Positions 1-5,477 of a stretch of DNA of 6,618 nt are shown in pieces (position 1 is the stretch's first letter; each line of letters begins with the position of its first letter). Below the pieces are notes generated by a model. The model was not told the origin of the DNA, did no database searches, and saw only the letters and a list, made by a program, of their open reading frames with translations. Origin of the DNA: an uncultured Eubacteriales bacterium (GTDB taxonomy: Bacteria; Bacillota; Clostridia; Oscillospirales; Oscillospiraceae); NCBI GenBank assembly GCA_902475515.1, contig CABSAB010000082.1:1-6618 (forward strand). Reading direction: 5' to 3'. Made by a program: the position numbers and the translations under genes.

Positions 1-1
1 G

Positions 2-565
2 GAGGAGAGCGAGCCCGTGGAGATCGCAGAGGACCCGGAATGGTATCTGCGGCTGGTGAACCGGGACCATCCCATCCCGGAGGAATACGAGATGGAGCTC
101 TGGGAGGTCCCCGGCGGACAGCTGGTGGACGCCAGAATCTATGAGCCTCTGATGACCATGCTGGCAGACGCCGAGGCCCTGGAGCTGGGGCCCATTGTGG
201 TGGCGGGCTACCGCACTTGGGAGAAGCAGCAGAGCATCATGGAGGAGCGGGTGTCGGGCTATATTGCCCAAGGCTACTCGGAGGAGGAAGCCCGAACTCG
301 GGCGGAGCAATGGGTCTCTGTGCCCGGATGCAGCGAGCACCAGCTGGGACTGGCGGTGGATATCAACGGCGATGTCTACGACATCTATCCCTGGCTCCAG
401 GAGAACAGCTGGAGGTACGGCTTTATTCAGCGCTATCCCGCAGACAAAGAGGAGATCACCGGCTGCCGGGAGGAGGAATGGCACTACCGCTATGTGGGCG
501 TGGATGCTGCGTGGGATATCTACTGGAACGGCCTGTGCCTGGAAGAGTATCTGGGCCAGGGCTGA
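2..565 (+). CDS. VanY-like D-alanyl-D-alanine carboxypeptidase (M15B), 5'-partial
   Basis: Zinc-dependent D,D-carboxypeptidase that removes the terminal D-Ala of peptidoglycan stem peptides, acting outside the membrane. The frame is open from the window edge, so the gene almost certainly begins upstream. The GTG at 17 is probably an internal Val codon, and the missing N-terminus would normally hold a signal peptide or membrane anchor. Of 187 visible residues, the M15B core is complete: NRDHPIPEEY at 20-29, GYRT at 69-72 (substrate-binding Arg71), SEHQLGLAVDI at 111-121 with zinc ligands His113 and Asp120, and EEWHYRYVG at 158-166 with catalytic Glu158 and zinc ligand His161. All key residues are present, so the enzyme should be active. 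It converges on the MATE gene and ends at a shared terminator. Nothing resembling vanHAX is nearby, so a housekeeping wall-remodelling role is likelier than glycopeptide resistance. Confidence 0.93.
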   Translation, partial: EESEPVEIAEDPEWYLRLVNRDHPIPEEYEMELWEVPGGQLVDARIYEPLMTMLADAEALELGPIVVAGYRTWEKQQSIMEERVSGYIAQGYSEEEARTRAEQWVSVPGCSEHQLGLAVDINGDVYDIYPWLQENSWRYGFIQRYPADKEEITGCREEEWHYRYVGVDAAWDIYWNGLCLEEYLGQG

Positions 566-590
566 ATATAAAGCGCATAAAACGGATAAA

Positions 591-624
591 CGCCGCAGGC
601 CAAAATGGCTTGCGGCGCTATTTT
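591..624. terminator. Bidirectional Rho-independent terminator between vanY-like and MATE genes
   Basis: CGCCGCAGGCC (591-601) pairs with GGCTTGCGGCG (607-617) around a 5-nt loop. This gives an 11-bp stem with one G-U wobble, followed on the + strand by CTATTTT. On the - strand the hairpin is followed by TTTATCC. It lies 25 bases after the stop of the + gene and 12 bases beyond the stop of the - gene, so it can serve both convergent genes. Confidence 0.82.
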
Positions 625-628
625 GAGG

Positions 629-2020
629 TCAATTATCTTCGACGGTGAGCATATCCTGGAGCCGGCGCCTCCTGCGGAGCCAGCCGCCATGGAAATAGTA
701 AATGACAAACAGGACCGAAGTCAGGGTCCAGGTGATGGGATAGCTCCAGATCACGGTGATCAGGTCCGGATTCCTGGGTACTGCCAGCAGGACCCACAGC
801 ACCCGGAGAATACACACGCCAAAGCAGGTGAACACCGTGGGGATCACGGCATCCCCCGCACCGCGGATGGTGCCGGAGAAGATCTCGACGCAGATATAGG
901 TAATATAGGTGGGCACCAGGAAGTGCATCATCCGCAGGGAGATGCCGACCACGTCCACATCCGAGGTAAACAGCCGCAGAATGGGATGGGCCAGAAGCAG
1001 CATCCCGGAGCTGATGATCAGCGTCAAAAGGGCGGTGATACCCAGGGCCACCAGGCTGCCCTTTTTCATGCGGTCATATTTCCGGGCGCCGAAGTTCTGC
1101 CCGGAGAAGGTGGTGATGGAAAGCCCCATGGCATTGACGGTCATCCAATAGAGGAAATCCACCTTGCCGTAGATTGTCCAGGCGGCTACGGTGGCGGTGC
1201 CGAAGGAATTGACACTGGCCTGAATGACCATGTTGCTGACGGTATACAGCACCGACTGCAGCCCAGCCGGAAGGCCCAGGCGGCAAATCTCCCGGAGCTG
1301 CTGCCGGTCCAGATGCAGTTCATCCCGGTGGAGCTGCCAGGGCTGCCCGTGGGCATGGACCAGGCACAGCAGCACCAGGACCGCGGCAAGGACCTCCGAA
1401 AGAACTGTGGCCAGGGCCGCCCCGGCCACGCCCATGGGGATCACCGCCACAAACAACAGGTCCAGCAGAATATTGGACACAGCGGAGGCGATGAGGAAGT
1501 ACACCGGACGGCGGGAATCGCCGATGGCCCGGAGAACGCTGGTGCCCATATTGTAGATCATCAGGGGGATCATGCCCAGGTAGTAGATCCGCATGTACAG
1601 GGCGGAATCGGCAAGCACATCCGCCGGGGTGTTCATCAATCGCAGGGAGGCTGTGGAGGAGACAATGCCGATCACGGTGATGGCAAGGCCGCCGAAGGCC
1701 GCCAGGAGCATGGCGGTGTGGACGCCGCGGCTCACCACGGTCCGGTCCCCCGCGCCGAAATGCTGGGAGATCACCACCGAAGCGCCGCTGGAAAGGCCCG
1801 TGAAAAATCCCACCAGCAGACTGATGATCACACTGGTGGCGCCCACGGCGGCCAGGGCTCCGGTGCCCACGAAATTGCCGACAATCATGGCGTCGGCGGT
1901 GTTATAAAATTGCTGAAAAAAGGTCCCCAGCCAAATGGGAAAAAAGAAGCTCATCAGAGGACGCCAAATGGGCCCCTCGGTGATCTGGTTGTGCTGTTGG
2001 TCGATGGCGCCGATGCGCAT
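629..2020 (-). CDS. MATE family multidrug/Na+ efflux transporter
   Basis: A 463-residue polytopic inner-membrane antiporter of the MATE/DinF class (MOP superfamily). Such proteins export cationic drugs or metabolites in exchange for Na+ or H+, but the substrate cannot be read from sequence. The length is typical of the family and about 12 hydrophobic segments are apparent. The N-terminal signature is clear: GPIWRPLMSFFFPIWLG, then QQFYNTADAMIVGNFVG and LAAVGATSVI. The second half repeats the pattern (GLPAGLQSVLYTVSNMVIQ, VAAWTIYGKVD). The ATG at 2018-2020 is preceded by the Shine-Dalgarno GGGAGGGACGG on the - strand. The gene stands alone, with a strong promoter upstream at 2059-2087 and a terminator shared with the vanY-like gene. 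No adjacent regulator gene is present. The frame is intact with no sign of degradation. Confidence 0.95.
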   Translation of the reverse strand: MRIGAIDQQHNQITEGPIWRPLMSFFFPIWLGTFFQQFYNTADAMIVGNFVGTGALAAVGATSVIISLLVGFFTGLSSGASVVISQHFGAGDRTVVSRGVHTAMLLAAFGGLAITVIGIVSSTASLRLMNTPADVLADSALYMRIYYLGMIPLMIYNMGTSVLRAIGDSRRPVYFLIASAVSNILLDLLFVAVIPMGVAGAALATVLSEVLAAVLVLLCLVHAHGQPWQLHRDELHLDRQQLREICRLGLPAGLQSVLYTVSNMVIQASVNSFGTATVAAWTIYGKVDFLYWMTVNAMGLSITTFSGQNFGARKYDRMKKGSLVALGITALLTLIISSGMLLLAHPILRLFTSDVDVVGISLRMMHFLVPTYITYICVEIFSGTIRGAGDAVIPTVFTCFGVCILRVLWVLLAVPRNPDLITVIWSYPITWTLTSVLFVIYYFHGGWLRRRRRLQDMLTVEDN

Positions 2021-2058
2021 GATCCGTCCCTCCCGTTCTCAGTCTGAAAAGTAACGAC

Positions 2059-2087
2059 ATTATAGGCCTGCCACATCCAAAAAGCAA
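2059..2087 (-). promoter_or_regulatory. Sigma-A-type promoter of the MATE gene
   Basis: Read on the - strand: -35 TTGCTT (2087-2082), 17-bp spacer, and a perfect -10 TATAAT (2064-2059). Transcription would start near 2052, giving a leader of about 30 nt before the ATG at 2020. Nothing else in the 160-bp divergent gap matches as well. Confidence 0.8.
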
Positions 2088-2111
2088 TGGATGCTTTGAA
2101 CAAGCTTTTTG
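2078..2111. repeat. 8-bp inverted repeat over the MATE -35 region
   Basis: CAAAAAGC (2078-2085) and GCTTTTTG (2104-2111) are exact inverted copies separated by 18 bases. The left arm overlaps the -35 hexamer of the MATE promoter. It could be an operator for a repressor encoded elsewhere. The arms are short and partly homopolymeric, so chance is a real alternative. Confidence 0.35.
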
Positions 2112-2180
2112 CAAAAACCGCCCTGTTATTTGTCTGCAAGGACGGAAAATCTGTGCATACAATATTCCGAGGTGATGCAG

Positions 2181-2660
2181 ATGGACGCAAAGACCGAAGC
2201 AGAGGTCTGGAGCCGGGTAAACGCGGCGGCAAAAAGCGCCGATGGCGCAGCGGCCCGGGAGCGCGGCCCCGTAGGCCCGGAGCTGCTGGAGGCCATGACA
2301 CGGGCCAAGGAGACGGCGCGGGAGCTGCGGAATTTATCCCAGCGGACCGGCGGAGATACGGGAAGGACCCTGCGGCAAATGGCCACAGGGCAGACAAATC
2401 AGGAAAAAACGCTGGAGGCGCTCTACTATTTTCTCACGGGGACGGTGCCGGACCCGGCGCAGCCCCAGGGGGAGGTCCGGCAGGAAAAGGCCGTGGAGGC
2501 CATCCGGCGGCTAATGCAGGGGCGGGAATTGAATGCAGGGCGGTTTGAGGCCCTGGCGATGCGGACCACCGGGGAGGCCAGGCAGGTGCTTTCGGAGCTG
2601 GCGGAGGAGGAAACAAAGAATTTTCGGGTGCTGCTGCGGCTGCTGAAGGGGTGGATGTAG
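2181..2660 (+). CDS. Hypothetical helical protein, probable degenerate ferritin-like
   Basis: A soluble, charged, almost wholly helical 159-residue protein with no signal peptide or membrane segment. I chose the ATG at 2181 because GAGGTG (2169-2174) lies 6 bases upstream. The ATG at 2175 abuts that motif and an open stretch reaching back to 2109 has no better site. The layout resembles the two-repeat ferritin/rubrerythrin-like proteins of Clostridia: helix pair at about 34-87 ending in LEALYYFLTGT, a Pro-rich linker at 90-97, then a second helix pair at about 100-157. The region FEALAMRTTGEARQVLSELA followed by EEETKNF sits where the family has its helix 4 E-x-x-H iron ligands. Here His is replaced by Asn147, and the usual Glu/Tyr positions of the partner helix are not evident. 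The fold assignment is inference, and if right the protein probably does not bind a di-iron centre. It is preceded by the divergent MATE gene and followed by the methyltransferase after 87 bases. Confidence 0.72.
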   Translation: MDAKTEAEVWSRVNAAAKSADGAAARERGPVGPELLEAMTRAKETARELRNLSQRTGGDTGRTLRQMATGQTNQEKTLEALYYFLTGTVPDPAQPQGEVRQEKAVEAIRRLMQGRELNAGRFEALAMRTTGEARQVLSELAEEETKNFRVLLRLLKGWM

Positions 2661-2735
2661 AAAGCTGAGAGTGGAAATGCGGGATATTCATATCCAGTTC
2701 ATTTTTCGCTGTTAGGATGAGGGCATCTTAAAAAA

Positions 2736-2740
2736 GGAGG
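2736..2740 (+). promoter_or_regulatory. Shine-Dalgarno of the methyltransferase gene
   Basis: GGAGG preceded by six A residues, 7 bases before the ATG at 2748. This fixes that start over the second ATG at 2754. In the 87-bp gap before it I see only a weak promoter candidate (TTCATA at 2688-2693, 19-bp spacer, TAGGAT at 2713-2718) and a 5-bp hairpin around 2682-2695. The gene could therefore be read from its own promoter or by read-through. Confidence 0.8.
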
Positions 2741-2747
2741 CCTTGCC

Positions 2748-3518
2748 ATGGAGATGGATTGTCCCTATCGGTCCTTGGCGGAGACCTATGACGCGATCCG
2801 GCCCGGTTATCCCAGTGAACTGATCGACGATATTTTGACCCAGGCGGCTCCGGCGGGCACCGACGTTTTGATGGAAATCGGGGCCGGGACGGGAAAGGCC
2901 ACCCAGATGTTTTTGGAACGGGGATTTTCCGTAGACGCAGTGGAGTTAGATACGGATATGGCGGCGCTGCTGGAGCGAAAACTGCGAAGTCCGAAGCTGC
3001 GGCTTTCTGTATCGTCTTTTGAGACTTGGCAGCCGCCCCGGCGTGATTATTCGCTGATCTACTGTGCTCAGGCCTTTCACTGGCTGGACGGAGACACAAA
3101 ATTTGGCCGATGCGCAGAACTGTTGGTTTCTGGCGGATATTTGGCGCTATTTTGGTATGATCCGATGCGGCCCGCAGATTCTGCGGCATATCTGGCCTCG
3201 GAGCAGGTAAAGAGCCGCTATTTTGGCCCGGCGCTTTCTATGCAAACGGTATCTATGGATACTCGAAAGCGGGAGATCCAGGAGGCCAAAGAATTTGCGC
3301 CGGTATTTCAGCAGCAGTATGATATTATACTGCACAACACGCCGGAGCAGGCTTTGGCGGCTATGCAGTCCACACCGGCCTTTGGGGCGGCCATGAAAAA
3401 GCTGCCGGAAAAACAACAGCAGGCATTTTTTAAAGAATTTACAGCGGCTGTGGAAGAAAACGGCGGTGTTTTGGATGCACCTATGCGGTATTCGCTGTAT
3501 TTGCTGCGGAAGAAGTAG
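2748..3518 (+). CDS. Class I SAM-dependent methyltransferase
   Basis: A cytosolic 256-residue enzyme that transfers a methyl group from S-adenosylmethionine to an unidentified substrate. It has the Rossmann-like class I fold of the UbiE/trans-aconitate methyltransferase type. The sequence shows YDAIRPGYP (14-22), which is typical of this subgroup at the N-terminus. Motif I is MEIGAGTGKAT (42-52), the glycine-rich SAM loop. The acidic residue ending strand 2 is in VELD (65-68, probably Glu66 binding the SAM ribose), and CAQAFHWLD (106-114) is the motif IV region. LLVSGGYLALFWYD (125-138) is the strand 5 region. The C-terminal part (about 150-256) should form the substrate lid and is less conserved. 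Codons are more AT-rich than in neighbouring genes (many TTT, TAT, TTG). It ends just before a strong terminator and converges on the LytTR-PAS gene. The substrate is unknown. Confidence 0.9.
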   Translation: MEMDCPYRSLAETYDAIRPGYPSELIDDILTQAAPAGTDVLMEIGAGTGKATQMFLERGFSVDAVELDTDMAALLERKLRSPKLRLSVSSFETWQPPRRDYSLIYCAQAFHWLDGDTKFGRCAELLVSGGYLALFWYDPMRPADSAAYLASEQVKSRYFGPALSMQTVSMDTRKREIQEAKEFAPVFQQQYDIILHNTPEQALAAMQSTPAFGAAMKKLPEKQQQAFFKEFTAAVEENGGVLDAPMRYSLYLLRKK

Positions 3519-3527
3519 GAGTAACGT

Positions 3528-3561
3528 AAAAACCAGGCTGCGTACAAGCAGCCTGGTTTTT
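3528..3561. terminator. Bidirectional Rho-independent terminator
   Basis: A perfect 14-bp stem: AAAAACCAGGCTGC (3528-3541), loop GTACAA, GCAGCCTGGTTTTT (3548-3561). The A and T tracts make it functional in both directions. It starts 9 bases after the methyltransferase stop and its last base abuts the stop codon of the convergent LytTR-PAS gene (3562-3564). Confidence 0.93.
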
Positions 3562-4299
3562 CTATCTTCCTCTTTGAAACAATTCCTGCACCAGCTTATT
3601 TTCCTTGGTGAGGTCCACCAGGGCCAGGGCACAAAATCCCGGCTGGGGCTGATAGCAGTGTAACCGGAAAAATTTCTCGCCGTCCCGCCAGGGCGTCTCC
3701 ATGGTGCGGCAGCTTCCGTTAATGGCCACATCCACAAACACCGAGAGCCATTTTTTCTCCCCCAGGCCCGGAAGCTGCTCCAGGGGCTTATCCCGCACCT
3801 CGGAAAGGGCGGTGCCCTCCAGCTGCTCCATGGCGCTGTTGCAGTAGCGCAGCAGAAATTCCGCACCACGGCTGCGGCGTCCGTAGACCACCTCCATCAC
3901 ACAGATGGGGATGGACAGCCCCCCCAGCCACTGGGCCAGCGTATCCACCGGGCACAGGACCTGGTCGCTGCCGGTCTTGGGCCGTTTTACAGACCGGTCC
4001 GAGCGGACCCGGCGGCGGAAGGTGGCCCCGTCCTTCATGGTGACCACCCCGTCTTTTTCTTCTTTGATGAATTTTTTGGATACCACAATGCCCCGGTTGA
4101 TGCTGGCAAACAACTCGTCAGAAAGCTCCGCATAGACGTCTCTGAGGCTCCGGTTCGTGCAGATGGCACGTCCGTCTGCTCGGGTGATCTTCGTTTTCCT
4201 GCCCTCGATCGTGATGTATAGGATTTCATCCACCGGGACCTTCACTTTGTGGTAGTCGGATTGCACCGTCAAATAAACCGTTTCTCCCACATTGCTCAC
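3562..4299 (-). CDS. LytTR DNA-binding domain fused to a C-terminal PAS-like domain
   Basis: A probable one-component transcription regulator of 245 residues. Residues about 10-100 form a LytTR domain: VPVDEILYITIEGRKTKI (21-38), TNRSLRDVYAELSDELFASINRGIVVSKKFI (48-78, the conserved helix plus the motif that ends in a recognition strand), and VTMKDGATFRRR (86-97). Residues about 125-235 look like a PAS sensor fold: EFLLRYCNSAMEQLEG (147-162), WLSVFVDVAINGSC (184-197), and FFRLHCYQPQPGFCALALVDLT (210-231). No receiver domain or membrane segment is present, so it is not a standard AgrA/LytR response regulator. The GTG at 4299 sits only one base after AAGGGG on the - strand. The in-frame GTG at 4290 has a 10-base spacing and may be the real start. 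Transcription starts from a near-consensus promoter at 4321-4349. The ligand and targets are unknown. Confidence 0.88.
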   Translation of the reverse strand: MSNVGETVYLTVQSDYHKVKVPVDEILYITIEGRKTKITRADGRAICTNRSLRDVYAELSDELFASINRGIVVSKKFIKEEKDGVVTMKDGATFRRRVRSDRSVKRPKTGSDQVLCPVDTLAQWLGGLSIPICVMEVVYGRRSRGAEFLLRYCNSAMEQLEGTALSEVRDKPLEQLPGLGEKKWLSVFVDVAINGSCRTMETPWRDGEKFFRLHCYQPQPGFCALALVDLTKENKLVQELFQRGR

Positions 4300-4320
4300 G
4301 CCCCTTCGCCGTTTTCTTAA

Positions 4321-4349
4321 ATTGTAGCAGAGGGTTTATTTTATGTCAA
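4321..4349 (-). promoter_or_regulatory. Near-consensus sigma-A promoter of the LytTR-PAS gene
   Basis: Read on the - strand: perfect -35 TTGACA (4349-4344), 17-bp spacer, and -10 TACAAT (4326-4321) preceded by an extended TGC element. Transcription would start near 4314, leaving a leader of about 15-24 nt depending on which GTG is used. A promoter this strong is unusual for a regulator gene and suggests tight repression or high demand. Confidence 0.88.
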
Positions 4350-4384
4350 CTAGAAAATTGGGATTTTTTCGAGTTTATTTTATG
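4334..4384. repeat. 12-bp direct repeat upstream of the LytTR-PAS gene
   Basis: GTTTATTTTATG occurs exactly at 4334-4345 and 4373-4384, 39 bases apart, with a partly shared flank (G-x-G before TTTATTTT). The proximal copy covers part of the promoter spacer and the first bases of the -35 element. The distal copy lies upstream of it. LytTR proteins bind direct repeats, so autoregulation is possible, but the 39-bp period differs from the roughly 21-bp period of known LytTR sites. The rest of the 4300-4512 gap is AT-rich, holds no gene, and has a 6-bp inverted repeat GTAACA (4492-4497)/TGTTAC (4511-4516) at the lipoprotein stop. I see no good terminator for the lipoprotein gene, so some read-through into the regulator gene is possible. 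Confidence 0.5.
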
Positions 4385-4512
4385 GAAATTTCTACAGAAA
4401 AAGCCCGATTTTTTGACGTATTTCAGCATGTTGTGGTCCAAGTTTTGAAAGATACAAGTGGTTGGGGATGGGGCGTTTCCGACACTCGATTGTAACAGTT
4501 ATGTCAATCTTG

Positions 4513-5208
4513 TTACTCCCGGCCGATATGCTGGATGCAGCGGGAAAAGGGCTGGGCAGCGCCCTCCTCCGCGGGGAAATCCCGGAGGGTGATGCTGTAG
4601 GTGGCAAGGTACTGCCGCCCGGACATCAGGTCGGCCTGGCCCAGGTAGGTGCCGTCCTCCCGGGGCTCCAGGCCCGATTGGGAGAGGGTGTAATCCAGGG
4701 GTCCGGTGACAGTGGCGGTATAGACGGGCCCTCCGTCCTCAAAGGTCTCGGTGACCCAGGGGTTCTCCTCCCCCAGGCTGGGGTAAGGCTCCGGCTGGGA
4801 ACCGAACAGGGCGGTGACCAGGGGCGCCAGCTCCGATTGGGTCATGCGGACCTGGCCATCCTCCACGGTGCCCACTTGTCCCATCAGCAGGCTCACGGCC
4901 CGCCAGAAATAGAGGGGGTCTGCCGGATCGTAGGAAAGGCCCGCCTCATATTCGGCCACCAGGGCGCTCAGGAGCACGCATTCATCGGGCGTGGGGGGCA
5001 CATAGGGGTCTTCCTCCGGGGGGTCCTGCTCCGATGTGGAATCCGGCGGGGTGGTGATCCCCGCCATGGGCTCCGGCGCGGCGTCCAGGTTGGACGCGCC
5101 AAAGGCCTGGGGCTCCTCCGGGGCGGAAGAAACGGATGCCGCGGGGCCGGTGCAGGCGGAAACCAGCAGCAGAAGGAGAAGAAGCAAGGGAAGCAGCTTA
5201 TATTTCAT
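4513..5208 (-). CDS. Predicted lipoprotein of unknown function
   Basis: A 231-residue exported protein that I cannot assign to a family. Residues 1-19 are a lipoprotein signal: MKYK, then a run of leucines, then the lipobox VSAC with the lipidated Cys19. The mature protein would be anchored on the outer face of the cytoplasmic membrane. Residues 20-75 are a Pro/Glu/Ser/Ala-rich, probably disordered linker. Residues about 76-231 look folded: a helical part (ECVLLSALVAEYEAG, FWRAVSLLMGQVG), then a likely beta-rich part (VYTATVTGPLDYTL, YLATYSITLRDF). The ATG at 5206-5208 is preceded on the - strand by GAGGTG with a 7-base spacing, so the start is well supported. It is divergent from the glutamine synthetase gene. 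The antisense frame over it is open for a long way but has low-complexity Gly-rich composition. Confidence 0.85.
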   Translation of the reverse strand: MKYKLLPLLLLLLLLVSACTGPAASVSSAPEEPQAFGASNLDAAPEPMAGITTPPDSTSEQDPPEEDPYVPPTPDECVLLSALVAEYEAGLSYDPADPLYFWRAVSLLMGQVGTVEDGQVRMTQSELAPLVTALFGSQPEPYPSLGEENPWVTETFEDGGPVYTATVTGPLDYTLSQSGLEPREDGTYLGQADLMSGRQYLATYSITLRDFPAEEGAAQPFSRCIQHIGRE

Positions 5209-5239
5209 CGTATAACACCTCGTTTTTTAAATGGCATAA

Positions 5240-5270
5240 ACTATAGGGGAACCATATCACGAATCGGCAA
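5240..5270 (-). promoter_or_regulatory. Possible promoter of the lipoprotein gene
   Basis: On the - strand, TTGCCG (5270-5265) and TATAGT (5245-5240) are separated by 19 bp, longer than the optimum. The -10 is good and the -35 keeps only its TTG. It is placed about 25 nt before the ATG at 5208 and is the best candidate in the gap, but not a secure one. Confidence 0.4.
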
Positions 5271-5302
5271 AAATTGCAACGGGCGGATATTGCATTGCGC
5301 AC

Positions 5303-5330
5303 AAAAATGCCGGGCAAATTCCCGCTTTTT
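5303..5330. other. Terminator-like hairpin in the lipoprotein/glnN divergent gap
   Basis: CGGG (5311-5314) pairs with CCCG (5321-5324) around CAAATT, extended by G5309-C5325 and by AAAAA (5303-5307) with TTTTT (5326-5330) across a small bulge. It resembles a weak two-way terminator, yet no gene ends here. It lies just upstream of the glnN promoter and could insulate it. Apart from the two promoters, I see nothing else in 5222-5344. Confidence 0.35.
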
Positions 5331-5344
5331 CGGCGAAAAGGCGA

Positions 5345-5373
5345 TTGACCCCGGGGCCTGCTTGCAGTATAAT
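5345..5373 (+). promoter_or_regulatory. Strong sigma-A promoter of the glutamine synthetase gene
   Basis: TTGACC (5345-5350), a 17-bp spacer, and a perfect TATAAT (5368-5373). Transcription would start near 5380, leaving a leader of about 98 nt before the ATG at 5478. That is long compared with the other leaders in this window. Confidence 0.88.
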
Positions 5374-5390
5374 CAATCCATAAGTCGCAA

Positions 5391-5458
5391 GGGCGTTGTG
5401 AGGGCAGAAAGATCTCGCAGCGCCTGTATCTGTATCGGAAAGAAAACCGGGGCTTTTT
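5391..5458 (+). promoter_or_regulatory. Structured 5' leader of glnN, possible attenuator or ANTAR target
   Basis: GGCGTTGTGAG (5392-5402) can pair with CTCGCAGCGCC (5414-5424) over 11 positions with two G-U pairs, plus an outer G-U. A second small hairpin, UCGG (5435-5438) with CCGG (5447-5450), encloses AAAGAAAA and is followed by GGC and five U (5454-5458). An alternative fold of the first element (G5404-C5418, C5405-G5417, A5406-U5415, G5407-C5414) exposes the hexaloop AAAGAU. AGCGCC (5419-5424) could also pair, with one mismatch, with GGGGCU (5449-5454) to give a terminator-like hairpin before the U run. The base pairing is seen in the sequence; the regulatory role is inference. Confidence 0.4.
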
Positions 5459-5477
5459 GTGTAGAGGAGAGGATTTT

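Noticed and set aside
1..565. VanY as part of a glycopeptide-resistance cluster
   Set aside because: No vanH, vanA/B, vanX or VanRS genes appear in the visible sequence, and VanY-type peptidases are common housekeeping genes in Clostridia. The upstream side is outside the window.
605..2047. A 480-codon open frame on the + strand opposite the MATE gene
   Set aside because: It is an antisense shadow: the - strand encodes a full MATE transporter with its own promoter and Shine-Dalgarno, while this frame gives a Gly/His/Gln/Asp-rich sequence without recognisable domains and has no good ribosome binding site.
2109..2180. Upstream extension of the ferritin-like gene to an ATG at 2109
   Set aside because: No Shine-Dalgarno there, and the extra 24 residues do not fit the helical pattern. 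GAGGTG at 2169-2174 points to 2181.
4395..4417. AAAAA/TTTTT pairing around GCCCGA as a terminator for the lipoprotein gene
   Set aside because: The stem would be only A-T pairs with the GC bases in the loop, which is too weak to call.
4484..4516. TTGACA and TACAAT on the - strand just after the lipoprotein stop, as a second promoter
   Set aside because: The two hexamers are only 7 bp apart, which cannot work as a promoter pair. The better pair is at 4321-4349.
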